In this document: positions 8,778 through 16,233 of the stretch, piece by piece
How positions within the stretch are numbered: the first letter of the stretch is position 1
How the letters are laid out: the number at the start of each line of letters is the position of its first letter
Notes under the pieces: model-generated
Database searches by the model: none
What the model saw: only the letters and a program-made list of their open reading frames with translations
Told to the model about the DNA's origin: nothing
Position numbers and translations under genes: made by a program
Origin: an uncultured Eubacteriales bacterium
GTDB lineage: Bacteria > Bacillota > Clostridia > Monoglobales > Monoglobaceae
Direction: 5' to 3'
Assembly (NCBI GenBank): GCA_905198865.1
Contig: CAJKEB010000011.1
Location: 1-46,454, forward strand
DNA length: 46,454 nucleotides

Positions 8778-8886
8778 ACAGCACACACCCTTTACATTTT
8801 GATTTATTAATCTATATGCAAAAGGTGTATGCTAAATGTCAAAAATTAACAAACACAAGTCTCAAAAAGGCTTGTTATTATTCTGA

Positions 8887-9225
8887 CTAATTATCAGATT
8901 TTTCATCTGATTCTTCCAAAGGAGCAACGGCGTTTTCCTTCGCCTTACCTTCCTTAATCAGACGTGCGATTGCACTCTTTTCGATTGTCACATAAGACTT
9001 TGTTGTGCCAATACCGGTTTCAAGCACAAAAAGATTGTCTTTAATCTTTTCAATCTTGCCATGAATACCGCCGATAGACGCAACTTCGTCGCCAACCTTC
9101 AAAGCAGAAATCATGTCCTTAAGAGCCTTTTCCTTCTTCTTCTGAGGTCTGATCAGAATAAAGTAGAAAACAACCAGGACAAGAGCCATCAAAATTATTG
9201 GATAGAATTGCTGTGCACTTTCCAC
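8887..9225 (-). CDS. yajC: preprotein translocase subunit YajC
   Basis: YajC associates with SecDF at the Sec translocon. The 112-residue protein has one N-terminal membrane helix (about 7-25), the family signature FYFILIRPQKKKEK and a small KOW-like domain (VGDEVASIGGIHGKI) with an acidic tail. I set the start at a GTG (9225) because AGGAGG lies exactly 7 nt upstream. A longer in-frame ATG at 9297 would add a second hydrophobic stretch and overlaps the promoter. It opens the yajC-TIGR04086-SCIFF-maturase-HD gene run. Confidence 0.94.
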   Translation of the reverse strand: MESAQQFYPIILMALVLVVFYFILIRPQKKKEKALKDMISALKVGDEVASIGGIHGKIEKIKDNLFVLETGIGTTKSYVTIEKSAIARLIKEGKAKENAVAPLEESDEKSDN

Positions 9226-9256
9226 TATTATACCTCCTATACATAGTAATGGAATT

Positions 9257-9284
9257 ATTATAACTCTATGCCAAAAATTTTGCA
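9257..9284 (-). promoter_or_regulatory. promoter for the yajC-SCIFF gene run
   Basis: On the minus strand TTGCAA (9279-9284), a 16-bp spacer and TATAAT (9257-9262) lie 32 bp upstream of the yajC GTG. The perfect -10 box also argues against the longer yajC start. Confidence 0.75.
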
Positions 9285-9366
9285 ATACTTTTTTCAAAAA
9301 ATTCTTATTTTTTTAACATATTTACTGGATATTTATCCTCATTTTGCTTATTTACGGTCTCTCACT

Positions 9367-10536
9367 CTACTGTGCAAGCCTCAGAATTTCAATTATATCC
9401 TTTTCATTCATTCTGACAAAATGCCCCTGACCGCCGCCGCCGATTTCGACCGACTGTTTCGCCATCAGTTCAAACTTTTCGTCACCTATTCCAACATCTG
9501 AGAGCTTTGAAGGTAAACCGAGAGACTTCAAAAACCGCTCATACGCCTCTATTCCGCGTACCGCGGTTGCCTCCGGATTAAACACATCATTTTCAACACT
9601 GAAGACTTCGGTCGCAAACTTCACAAATCTCGGAACATCATGCTTCATAACATATCTCATCCACGCCGGAAATATTATCGCAAGCCCTGCACCGTGTGCA
9701 ATATCATAATGCGCGCTGAGCTCATGCTCTATATTATGCGAACCCCAATCCCCGACTCTGCCTGTGTTAAGCAGGTTATTATGGGCAATCGTACCTGCCC
9801 AGACTACCTGCGCCCATGTATCATAATCCGCTTCTCCGTCAACCAGAGCCTTTGCATTTTTCACAACAGTTTTCATTCCCGCTTCAATAAGCCTGTCTGT
9901 AAACTCTACGCCTTTTGTATTTGTAAAGTATCTTTCCGCCATATGCGCAAATATATCAGAGCATCCGTTTGCAATCTGATTTTGCGGCAGTGTATACATA
10001 AGCTCAGGATTGATTATTGAAAACACCGGATACATGCAGTCGCCGTGAAGTCCCCGCTTGATAAGCCCCTCCTCATTTGTGATAACACTGCAATCGCTGG
10101 ACTCGCTTCCTGAGGCGGGAATAGTCAATATTGCAGCAACAGGCAGCGACCTCTCGGGAACCGCTTTTCTTGCGTGGAAATCCCATGCATCGCCGTCGTA
10201 CAACGCCGCAAGACCTATTGCCTTCGCCGAATCTATTACGCTTCCGCCGCCCACAGCAAGCACCGCTTCGATTCTTTCGCGCTTACAAAGCTCCGCACCT
10301 TCACGCACAAGATCAAGCCTCGGATTAGGCACAACACCGCCAAGCTCAAAGACCTCTATTCCTGCCTCTTTCAATGAACTGATAACTGTATCATAAAGAC
10401 CGCTGCGCTTTATGCTGCCGCCGCCGTAATGCAGCAGCACTCTGCCGCCATACCTTTTCATCTCACTGCCGACAGTTTTTTCGGTATCTCTGCCAAATAT
10501 TATTTTGGTATAGTTATTAAAAACAAAATTGTCCAT
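9367..10536 (-). CDS. iron-containing alcohol dehydrogenase
   Basis: The 389-residue protein is a group III (Fe-dependent) alcohol dehydrogenase of the butanol dehydrogenase/YqdH type, which reduces aldehydes with NAD(P)H. It has the nucleotide-binding AVGGGSVIDSAKA segment, the metal ligand Asp in CSDIFAHMAERY, and the His-rich IEHELSAHYDIAHGAGLA segment that supplies the other ligands. Length is typical. GGAGG lies 11 nt before the ATG. It stands alone, divergent from rlmD across 195 bp, and its 3' end faces the yajC promoter. Exact substrate cannot be read from sequence. Confidence 0.93.
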   Translation of the reverse strand: MDNFVFNNYTKIIFGRDTEKTVGSEMKRYGGRVLLHYGGGSIKRSGLYDTVISSLKEAGIEVFELGGVVPNPRLDLVREGAELCKRERIEAVLAVGGGSVIDSAKAIGLAALYDGDAWDFHARKAVPERSLPVAAILTIPASGSESSDCSVITNEEGLIKRGLHGDCMYPVFSIINPELMYTLPQNQIANGCSDIFAHMAERYFTNTKGVEFTDRLIEAGMKTVVKNAKALVDGEADYDTWAQVVWAGTIAHNNLLNTGRVGDWGSHNIEHELSAHYDIAHGAGLAIIFPAWMRYVMKHDVPRFVKFATEVFSVENDVFNPEATAVRGIEAYERFLKSLGLPSKLSDVGIGDEKFELMAKQSVEIGGGGQGHFVRMNEKDIIEILRLAQ

Positions 10537-10679
10537 TTAACATTTTTCCTCCGTTTTTATTTTTAGTAATTACTAAATAATATAATTATACTATAAAAAT
10601 TTTAAATTGCAATAAGATAAAATTCTTATAATGCAGGTCTGCATACAAGATGTCGTTTTTAATATCGTAATACAATTAC

Positions 10680-10709
10680 TTGACATTTATGTGCAGAATG
10701 GGTTAAAAT
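10680..10709 (+). promoter_or_regulatory. promoter for rlmD
   Basis: TTGACA (10680-10685), an 18-bp spacer and TAAAAT (10704-10709) lie 22 bp upstream of the rlmD ATG. AGAGG at about 10720 serves as the ribosome site. Confidence 0.8.
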
Positions 10710-10731
10710 AAATATAACAGAGGTTAAAAAC

Positions 10732-12075
10732 ATGCAAAAGAACGATATATATGAAATAGAAATTACCGGAATGACAGACGACGGCAACGGTGTTGGCAGA
10801 GCCGAAGGTATTGCCGTTTTTGTGCCATATACAATTTTAGGTGAAACTGTACGGGTTGTTATCATAAAACTCATGAAAAGCTATGCGGTCGGCAAGCTGA
10901 TTGAGGTGTTAAAACCGTCAAAAGAACGTGTAAAGTCCGACTGCGAGTATTTTTATAAGTGCGGCGGCTGCGCCTTGAGACATATGAGCTACGATGAAGA
11001 GCTCCGGTTCAAACAGCAGAAAGTGTCCGACTGCTTTTCAAGAATAGGCGGATTTAATAACTTAAGGATAAACAGCATTGTCCCCTCGGATTCACGTATC
11101 AGATACAGGAATAAGTCACAGTTCCCTGTTACTCCGGAGGGAATCGGTATGTACGCAAACCACAGTCACAGACTCATTGAGCTTGACGACTGCCTTGTAT
11201 CCCACGAATCATCAAAAAAGATTGCGAATGCGGTCAAATATTGGATAAAGACATATTCCATTCAGCCGTATGACGAAAAAACCGGCCGCGGCATCATTCG
11301 CAATATTTATACGCGCTACGGCAAAAACGGAGCTTTGGTTTGTATAGTAACCGCATCGCATAAGCTTCCGCACAGCGAGGAGCTTGTTGATGAGCTTAAA
11401 AACTGCGGTGCAAATGTCGGCGGTGTCCTGCAAAATATAAACACAAAAAATACAAATGTTGTCCTCGGCAAAGAAACAAAAACACTTTGGGGCGACAGCG
11501 AGCTTATTGACAACATCGGTCACACAGAGTTCTATATTTCACCCCTGTCATTTTATCAGGTCAACAAAGCTCAGACGGAGAAGCTCTATACTATAGCACG
11601 TGAATATGCAAATCTCAAAGGTCATGAAACTATATGGGATATGTACTGCGGTATTGGTACGATTGGTCAGTTTATGGCTGACAGATGCAAAAAAATAATC
11701 GGTGTTGAGGTTGTTCCCGAAGCTGTTGAAAACGCTGTTAGAAACGCGAAGCATAACGGAATTAAAAACGCTGAATATTATTGCGGCAAAGCGGAAAATG
11801 TAATTGCTGATCTGGTAAGACACGGAGAAATACCCGATGCAGTAATCCTCGATCCGCCGAGAAAGGGCTGCGACAAGCGCCTGATTGATATACTGAGCAG
11901 TATTCATGAACTGAAAAGAATAGTTTATATCTCATGCAAGCCATCAACCCTTGCCCGTGACGCAAAAATATTCGCAGAAAACAACTTCAAAGTCAAGTCC
12001 GTCACACCGGTAGACATGTTCCCCGGCACCCCGCACGTTGAGTGTGTAGTATTGATGTCAAGGGTTGAGAAGTAA
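10732..12075 (+). CDS. rlmD: 23S rRNA (uracil-5-)-methyltransferase, RlmD/RlmCD type
   Basis: This enzyme uses SAM to make 5-methyluridine in 23S rRNA. The 447-residue protein has an N-terminal TRAM domain (about 1-62), iron-sulfur cysteines C71, C77, C80 and a fourth in LDDCLVSHES, and a SAM-binding domain with WDMYCGIGTIGQF. The DPPRKGCD motif and the nucleophile C402 in YISCKPSTLARD are intact. The family includes RlmD and RlmCD, and specificity for U1939 or U747 cannot be decided here. Its last 14 codons are repeated 4 kb downstream (16034-16075), which suggests that the 3' end of this gene has been an integration site. Confidence 0.95.
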   Translation: MQKNDIYEIEITGMTDDGNGVGRAEGIAVFVPYTILGETVRVVIIKLMKSYAVGKLIEVLKPSKERVKSDCEYFYKCGGCALRHMSYDEELRFKQQKVSDCFSRIGGFNNLRINSIVPSDSRIRYRNKSQFPVTPEGIGMYANHSHRLIELDDCLVSHESSKKIANAVKYWIKTYSIQPYDEKTGRGIIRNIYTRYGKNGALVCIVTASHKLPHSEELVDELKNCGANVGGVLQNINTKNTNVVLGKETKTLWGDSELIDNIGHTEFYISPLSFYQVNKAQTEKLYTIAREYANLKGHETIWDMYCGIGTIGQFMADRCKKIIGVEVVPEAVENAVRNAKHNGIKNAEYYCGKAENVIADLVRHGEIPDAVILDPPRKGCDKRLIDILSSIHELKRIVYISCKPSTLARDAKIFAENNFKVKSVTPVDMFPGTPHVECVVLMSRVEK

Positions 12076-12076
12076 T
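12034..12076 (+). repeat. left copy of a 43-bp direct repeat (rlmD 3' end)
   Basis: This segment encodes the last residues of RlmD (HVECVVLMSRVEK and stop). It matches 16034-16076 at 39 of 43 bases by my alignment. It is the left border of the 4-kb accessory block and may be an attachment-site half. Confidence 0.85.
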
Positions 12077-12105
12077 ATGTGAAAAAGGCTTGAAATAAAT
12101 GGATT

Positions 12106-12147
12106 TCCGAGAGTTAGATGTATTCTTCTGATTCTCGGATTTTTTTA
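12106..12147 (+). terminator. terminator after rlmD
   Basis: TCCGAGA (12106-12112) pairs with TCTCGGA (12133-12139) and is followed by a T8 run. It starts 30 bp after the rlmD stop. Confidence 0.88.
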
Positions 12148-12318
12148 TTATTCGGAGGAGAACATATCCACGGTTGTAAAGCCTAAGAGTTGAGCTGATA
12201 GAATTAAAGTAATATTGCTCCTGACTACCTCCTTTCAGGCATGAAAAAAGCGACTATTTGATGTAATCGCTTATATATGCTGTGTATGCTACTGCTCGAC
12301 AAGCCGAAATTTGACAAA
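12148..12318. other. non-coding left edge of the accessory block
   Basis: No convincing reading frame was found. A small dyad (AAGCGA with TCGCTT, about 12246-12272) is present. The stretch is probably debris inside the accessory block. Confidence 0.4.
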
Positions 12319-12615
12319 CTATAAAACCAATGTAATTAAATCCCAAGCAGAATGAAGAATTGTGCCTGTCCATATTGACCTGTTTTTTTTGAATACCCAG
12401 CCGAATATCAGGCTGAGTGCGTACACCGAAATACTTGTGATAACAATAGTTGTTATATCATATCCCGCAAAAATCCACTTCGGGTAGTGAATTAACACAA
12501 ACAGTCCCGAGGAAATAAGATTTGCCTTGCGTTCGCTTACAAAGGTCGATACCGCATTTAAAAGCCATCCCCTGAACACACTTTCCTCAAAAATACCTAC
12601 CGTCTGTGCATTCAC
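12319..12615 (-). pseudogene. CPBP-family membrane protease, truncated remnant
   Basis: The frame carries the C-terminal half of a CPBP (CAAX protease/bacteriocin-processing) protein. It has motif 1 EESVFRG, motif 2 His in FVLIHYPKW and the final LHSAWD, with about three hydrophobic helices. Only 98 residues remain, against about 220-280 for intact members. The upstream helices are missing. A different frame over 12587-12775 (minus) reads on from about the same point and may be frameshifted upstream debris. There is no ribosome site at its first usable codon. I treat it as a dead gene. Confidence 0.7.
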
Positions 12616-12797
12616 TCACATAATTTACGCCGACTGCCATAATAACTTCTCCGGCTTGCGTGAAGCTCTCATACTTCTCTATGCCGTTCGAAATGGCTGA
12701 CACTGCCTTTATAGTCCACAGAATATCCCTTCCGTATTTAGGGCATATTCTGTATTTGTTTTCTGATATTTTCATCACAAAAGCTATATTTTTGTAT

Positions 12798-12826
12798 TGA
12801 CATGAGTTTAAAAATAAAGTACAATA
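12798..12826 (+). promoter_or_regulatory. near-consensus promoter for the SDR gene
   Basis: A perfect TTGACA (12798-12803), 17-bp spacer and TACAAT (12821-12826) give a predicted start near 12833 and a leader of about 78 nt before the ATG at 12911. No other gene lies between. Confidence 0.85.
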
Positions 12827-12910
12827 AAAATATAGAATTATTGTGTTTGAAATTGGCAAGCTGTATATTTGCCTTAATATATTATATTTATGTTCGGGAG
12901 GGATAACAAA

Positions 12911-13711
12911 ATGAAAAGATTAGCAGGAAAGGTTGCAATTGTAACAGGATCTACCAGCGGAATAGGTGTCGGAATTGCCGGACTTTTTGCGGCAGAGGGT
13001 GCAAAGGTTGTCATCTGCGGACGCCGTGAGGCTAAAGGTCAGGCGGTAGTTGACAGTATTGTTAAAGAAGGAGGCGAGGCATACTATCATTTTATGGACA
13101 TTACTGAAACAAAAAGTATTGAGGATTTATTTAAGGATACTGTCGAAAAATACGGAAAAATAGATATTTTAGTAAATAACGCCGCTAATGTTGCTTTAAA
13201 AGACGGACGCGTAGATGAATTAACACTGGAAATGTGGGATAATATTTTCCAAAGCGACATCAGAGGTACATTTTATGCTATAAAATGTGTGCTGCCGTAT
13301 ATGAAGGAAAATAAAGGCGGCTCTATTATTAACATAGGCTCTATGGCTTCATGCGGCGGAGATTTAGGCTCAACCGCTTATGCCTGTGCAAAAGCCGGAG
13401 TTGATATGCTTACAAAATCAACCGCATTACAATACGGTAAGGATAATATCCGCTGCAACTGCGTCCGTCCGGGACTTATTGTCACCCCTGAGAATGACGC
13501 CCATGTACCTCAGGTTTTAAAGGATATTTTTCTTAACAACATTATGGTAAACCGTTACGGAAATCCAAAGGATATAGCAAATATGTGCGTTTATCTGGCT
13601 TCTGATGAAAGCGAATACTTTACGGGACAGGTTGTTACGGTAGACGGCGGCTTAAATGCTCATGTTTCTACTGTAGGACAATTCAAGGAAATGAAATCCC
13701 GTACATGGTAA
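12911..13711 (+). CDS. short-chain dehydrogenase/reductase
   Basis: The 266-residue enzyme is a classical SDR: cofactor motif TGSTSGIG near the N-terminus, VNNAA, catalytic Ser in INIGSMAS, Y-x3-K in YACAK and the C-terminal VTVDGG. The Arg-rich ICGRREAK after beta-2 suggests NADP(H) preference. The closest-looking groups are 3-oxoacyl-ACP reductase-like and hydroxysteroid dehydrogenase-like proteins, and the substrate cannot be decided. The ATG at 12911 is chosen because GGGAGGG lies 9 nt upstream; an earlier in-frame ATG at 12890 overlaps that site. It is monocistronic, with its own promoter and terminator, inside the accessory block. Confidence 0.92.
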   Translation: MKRLAGKVAIVTGSTSGIGVGIAGLFAAEGAKVVICGRREAKGQAVVDSIVKEGGEAYYHFMDITETKSIEDLFKDTVEKYGKIDILVNNAANVALKDGRVDELTLEMWDNIFQSDIRGTFYAIKCVLPYMKENKGGSIINIGSMASCGGDLGSTAYACAKAGVDMLTKSTALQYGKDNIRCNCVRPGLIVTPENDAHVPQVLKDIFLNNIMVNRYGNPKDIANMCVYLASDESEYFTGQVVTVDGGLNAHVSTVGQFKEMKSRTW

Positions 13712-13735
13712 TACATTGATTACAAGGTTATGAAA

Positions 13736-13776
13736 AAAATCCCGAAACAGGCTTTTCAAGCTTTTTTCGGGATTTT
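13736..13776 (+). terminator. terminator after the SDR gene
   Basis: A perfect 12-bp stem (13736-13747 with 13765-13776; core ATCCCGAAA) ends in TTTT and lies 25 bp after the stop. A second small stem (CCGAT/ATCGG, 13777-13789) with a T5 tail follows at once and may act as a backup. The stretch to 13983 is AT-rich with no gene recognised. Confidence 0.85.
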
Positions 13777-13983
13777 CCGATTAAATCGGTTTTTCCTTAA
13801 AACTATCTGTCAATCGTTTTGCAGTACCGTATATCCTCGGAATTATCAAGTATGTATAAGTTGTGGATATAAGATTGATATGTGTATGTCATTGTAACAA
13901 AGAGGACAATTATCATTAAAAATATTCAAATAAATTGAAAAAAGTATTGCTAAAGTCGGCGAAGAAAAAAGGGGGTTATTGCA

Positions 13984-14478
13984 ATGGCAAATATACTAAC
14001 CGGCAGCCGCATACTGCTAAGCATTCTGCTGTTATTCGTTCCGGCTTTTTCTCCGATGTTTTACATATGCTATTTATCGGCAGGATTTACAGATATGGTT
14101 GACGGGGCGCTCGCAAGAAAAACAAATACTGTCAGTGAGTTTGGCTCTAAGCTGGATACTATAGCCGATTTTATATTTGTTATGGTTTGTTTGATAAAGC
14201 TGCTTCCGCTGCTTAGTATACCGGTATGGCTTTGGATATGGATTGCTGTTATTGCGGCAATCAAAATAATAAATGTAGTTTTAGGCTTTGTAATTTATGG
14301 GAAATACATTGTTGAACATACTATGATGAATAAAATTACCGGCATTATGTTATTTGCACTGCCGATTGCAATACCGATTATTGAACTAAAATACTGCGGT
14401 CTTACGGTATGCACTGCGGCAACGATTGCCGCAGTGTGGGAAGGCTATTATATCGTGACAGGAAGAGTGGTATTATAA
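13984..14478 (+). CDS. CDP-alcohol phosphatidyltransferase family protein
   Basis: The 164-residue membrane protein has the full CDP-OH-P signature DGxxARx8Gx3Dx3D (DGALARKTNTVSEFGSKLD and the final D). This motif binds the metal ions and the CDP-activated lipid. About five or six hydrophobic helices surround it. Such enzymes join CDP-diacylglycerol to an alcohol such as glycerol-3-phosphate, serine or inositol; the acceptor here is not clear. It is slightly shorter than PgsA. GGGGG lies 8 nt before the ATG. It has no pathway partner nearby and sits in the accessory block, so it may be an acquired extra copy. Confidence 0.88.
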   Translation: MANILTGSRILLSILLLFVPAFSPMFYICYLSAGFTDMVDGALARKTNTVSEFGSKLDTIADFIFVMVCLIKLLPLLSIPVWLWIWIAVIAAIKIINVVLGFVIYGKYIVEHTMMNKITGIMLFALPIAIPIIELKYCGLTVCTAATIAAVWEGYYIVTGRVVL

Positions 14479-14513
14479 AACAGAATTAAAAAATAATAAA
14501 TCAGAGGTAGAAT

Positions 14514-14588
14514 ATGCAAGGTGAGTTTATAAATTTAACAAAGGAAAAGCGGGGGCAATCCCTCATTTTGTGTAAACCTCAAATTTGA
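14514..14588 (+). other. short open frame after the CDP-alcohol transferase, probably a broken gene start
   Basis: A 24-codon frame starts 36 bp after the transferase stop with AGAGG about 5 nt upstream. Its product has no recognised motif. The start of a gene may have been cut off here: the sequence at 14555-14580 (with TTTACACAAAATGAGGG on the other strand) resembles the tip of an IS256-type element, but no transposase follows. Low confidence. Confidence 0.25.
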
Positions 14589-14618
14589 CTCCAAAATGAT
14601 AATATAAATAAATTTTGC

Positions 14619-14649
14619 GGGCTGAAAGCCGGATTTAGGCTTTCAGCCC
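14619..14649. repeat. perfect 12-bp inverted repeat
   Basis: Arms GGGCTGAAAGCC (14619-14630) and GGCTTTCAGCCC (14638-14649) flank a 7-nt loop. There is no clear T run on either side. It may be a terminator relic or the end of a small mobile sequence. Confidence 0.6.
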
Positions 14650-14846
14650 TTAGCTATACTATAGTGTAAAATTGCCGTCATGTAAAGGACACCATCGTAT
14701 GAGGGCGTGCATTTTACCTTTGATTTGGCGGTGGTTTTATGATACTGTGGCAATCTGCCAGCAAAAAATATCTCAAACTGTGAGTGAATTTGTCCCCGGT
14801 CATTGCATTTGCGTGTACGCTATTTTCACCTGTCGGGTACGGCGGC

Positions 14847-14970
14847 CTTGCGTATGATGTTACACAATTGATATGTGCTTCTTTCATAAGACGCATATCT
14901 TCATTCCATAATCCGTATAATTAATCCATTGTTCAGGATTATAATTGCCACTGTAACATAGCTTTTTCAT
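14847..14970 (-). pseudogene. 5' remnant of a GH42 beta-galactosidase
   Basis: From the ATG at 14970 the frame reads MKKLCYSGNYNPEQW, the hallmark N-terminus of GH42 beta-galactosidases. A frameshift after about 22 codons moves the reading to LWNEDMRLMKEAHINCVT, the next conserved GH42 block. Similarity then stops, so only about 40 of roughly 650-680 residues remain. The ATG lies 24 bp after the stop of the GH78 remnant, which suggests the two were once one glycoside-degrading operon. Bases 14650-14846 hold only short, unrecognised frames. Confidence 0.75.
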
Positions 14971-14993
14971 TTTAAAGATATTTCTTTCCGTAT

Positions 14994-15191
14994 TTATACT
15001 TTAGAATATAAATTATGTGTACTGTTCATCGGAAGCGAAACAGTTAATTTACCTCCGATAAATTCTACTCTGATTTCTCCTCTGATACTGTTATATACGC
15101 ACTCAAAGCTGTCTATAAAATCCGCACAAGGTTTTATACTTACGGATTTAAAGCTGTCATTACTCTTTATTCCCGCAACCTCCGTAAAGAA
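14994..15191 (-). pseudogene. 3' remnant of a GH78 alpha-L-rhamnosidase-like gene
   Basis: The 65-codon frame reads FFTEVAGIKSNDSFKSVSIK and ends near SLPMNSTHNLYSKV with a stop. This matches the C-terminal beta-sandwich seen in GH78 rhamnosidases: a VAGI block, a kP motif after the GFK-like segment, a Ser-rich hinge with G-E-I and a final N-T/S-x-x-x-x-Y strand. The remaining 90% of the gene is absent; upstream sequence switches at about 15195 to an unrelated plus-strand frame. The family call rests on motif memory, not a database search. Confidence 0.6.
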
Positions 15192-15205
15192 CCCCTTTAA
15201 CAGTA

Positions 15206-15520
15206 GTGCTTATTTCTTCGGTTGATAAAAAGAAGGCTGGTTTTGTATATCATGACCATTGGACCCCTGACGGCGATTATATGTATTCTGGTGAAGGAAA
15301 AACCGGTGACCAGCAGATGACTCTCGGCAATAAAGCAATTATAGATGCAGAGCGTGATGGAAAAGCAATACACTTATTTGTTAAGTTCTCGCCACAGGAA
15401 TATTACTATCAAGGCGTATTCTCTTTGGTAGATTATACATATGAAGATGACAAAGATGAGTCTGGTAATGTCCGTAAAGAGTATAAGTTTAGACTAAGAA
15501 AGAAATCCGTAGAGGAATAA
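15206..15520 (+). pseudogene. C-terminal fragment of an SRA-like/DUF3427-type protein
   Basis: The 104-residue frame contains YHDHWTPDGDYMYSGEGKTG followed by DQQM, LGNKAI and IHLFVKF. This pattern (Y-x-GEGq-GD, GNkaI, hLF) is typical of SRA-like domains at the end of restriction-type helicases and McrA-type nucleases. Such domains recognise modified DNA or close off large defence helicases. The fragment begins abruptly at a GTG without a ribosome site, right where the GH78 remnant ends, so it is the surviving tail of a larger gene. The NUDIX gene follows after 4 bp. Family call is moderate. Confidence 0.6.
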
Positions 15521-15524
15521 TGTG

Positions 15525-15929
15525 ATGAAAACAATAAAAGTAGCGGCGGCAGTTATCTGTGACTCTTTAGAAAATGCAACTAAGATTTTTGCCACTGCCA
15601 GAGGGTATGGTGAATTCAAGGGACTATGGGAATTCTCCGGAGGAAAGATTGAACTCGGAGAAACATCACAGCAAGCTCTAATAAGAGAAATTCAAGAGGA
15701 GCTTGATGTAAAAATTGAAGTTGGTGAATTGATTGATACCATCGAGTATGATTACCCTACTTTCCATTTAAGCATGGATTGCTTCTTGTGTGTTGTGGTA
15801 GATGGAGAAATTATTCTCAAGGAAGCGGAAGCTGCAAGATGGCTTGGTAAAGACGAGTTGTATAGCGTTGATTGGCTACCGGCTTATATAGCGTTAATTG
15901 AAAAATTACAGAATAGCCTACTAATGTGA
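15525..15929 (+). CDS. NUDIX hydrolase, MutT-like (d)NTP pyrophosphatase
   Basis: The 134-residue protein is the size of a minimal MutT. The NUDIX box spans about residues 40-62: GGKIELGE, then REIQEEL with the metal-binding glutamates. The usual Gly near the end of the box is Asp. The LWEFSGGKIE entry is typical of members that clean damaged or non-canonical nucleoside triphosphates. AGAGGA lies 8 nt before the ATG. It is directly coupled to the SRA-like fragment, a pairing that fits a defence-linked cassette. It looks intact, but expression is doubtful because the 5' part of its operon is gone. Confidence 0.88.
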   Translation: MKTIKVAAAVICDSLENATKIFATARGYGEFKGLWEFSGGKIELGETSQQALIREIQEELDVKIEVGELIDTIEYDYPTFHLSMDCFLCVVVDGEIILKEAEAARWLGKDELYSVDWLPAYIALIEKLQNSLLM

Positions 15930-16033
15930 GACGTCAGATTTGATGTCGGCATTCTATAGGGCATGTGAAAAAGGCCGTTAAATCAACGTTTCTTGGCGTT
16001 TTTGGATTTGTTTCCGAAATAGCCTAACTATTA

Positions 16034-16076
16034 CACGTTGAGTGCGTAGTTTTGATGTCAAGGGTGGATAAGTAAT
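16034..16076 (+). repeat. right copy of the 43-bp direct repeat: detached rlmD tail
   Basis: This non-coding stretch still reads HVECVVLMSRVDK plus stop in one frame. It differs from the rlmD tail at 12034-12076 by four bases: three synonymous third positions and one Glu/Asp change. That pattern means it evolved as part of a working rlmD before being cut off. Upstream similarity ends sharply at 16034. A second shared string, ATGTGAAAAAGGC, occurs just inside each border (12077-12089 and 15962-15974). The rest of 15930-16233 holds no gene. Confidence 0.85.
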
Positions 16077-16233
16077 GCCTAAAAAAGCCTTATTTTAAGT
16101 CTTTTCAGTAGTGTGGCTTTAGAACATCACGAAAAATGACTCTATGAAAAAACGGTTGAAATGAATAATCTGTGAAAGGTAAGAACAGAACTCTTTACTT
16201 ATATTACTATTACGAAAAAGGATTGGTGTGAAA

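Noticed and set aside
9226..9297. Longer YajC with 24 additional residues
   Set aside because: The extension runs over a strong -10 box and an ideal ribosome site points to the GTG at 9225.
12587..12859. 90-residue minus-strand frame as an independent protein
   Set aside because: It overlaps the CPBP remnant in another frame and looks like frameshifted debris; it also runs through the SDR promoter.
14714..14896. 60-residue minus-strand frame as a stand-alone gene
   Set aside because: Its first part is the frameshifted continuation of the GH42 remnant; the rest has no motif and there is no ribosome site.
12034..16034. Offset of exactly 4000 bases between the two repeat copies as a sign of artificial joining
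   Set aside because: Four base differences with a third-position bias show natural divergence; the round number is coincidence.
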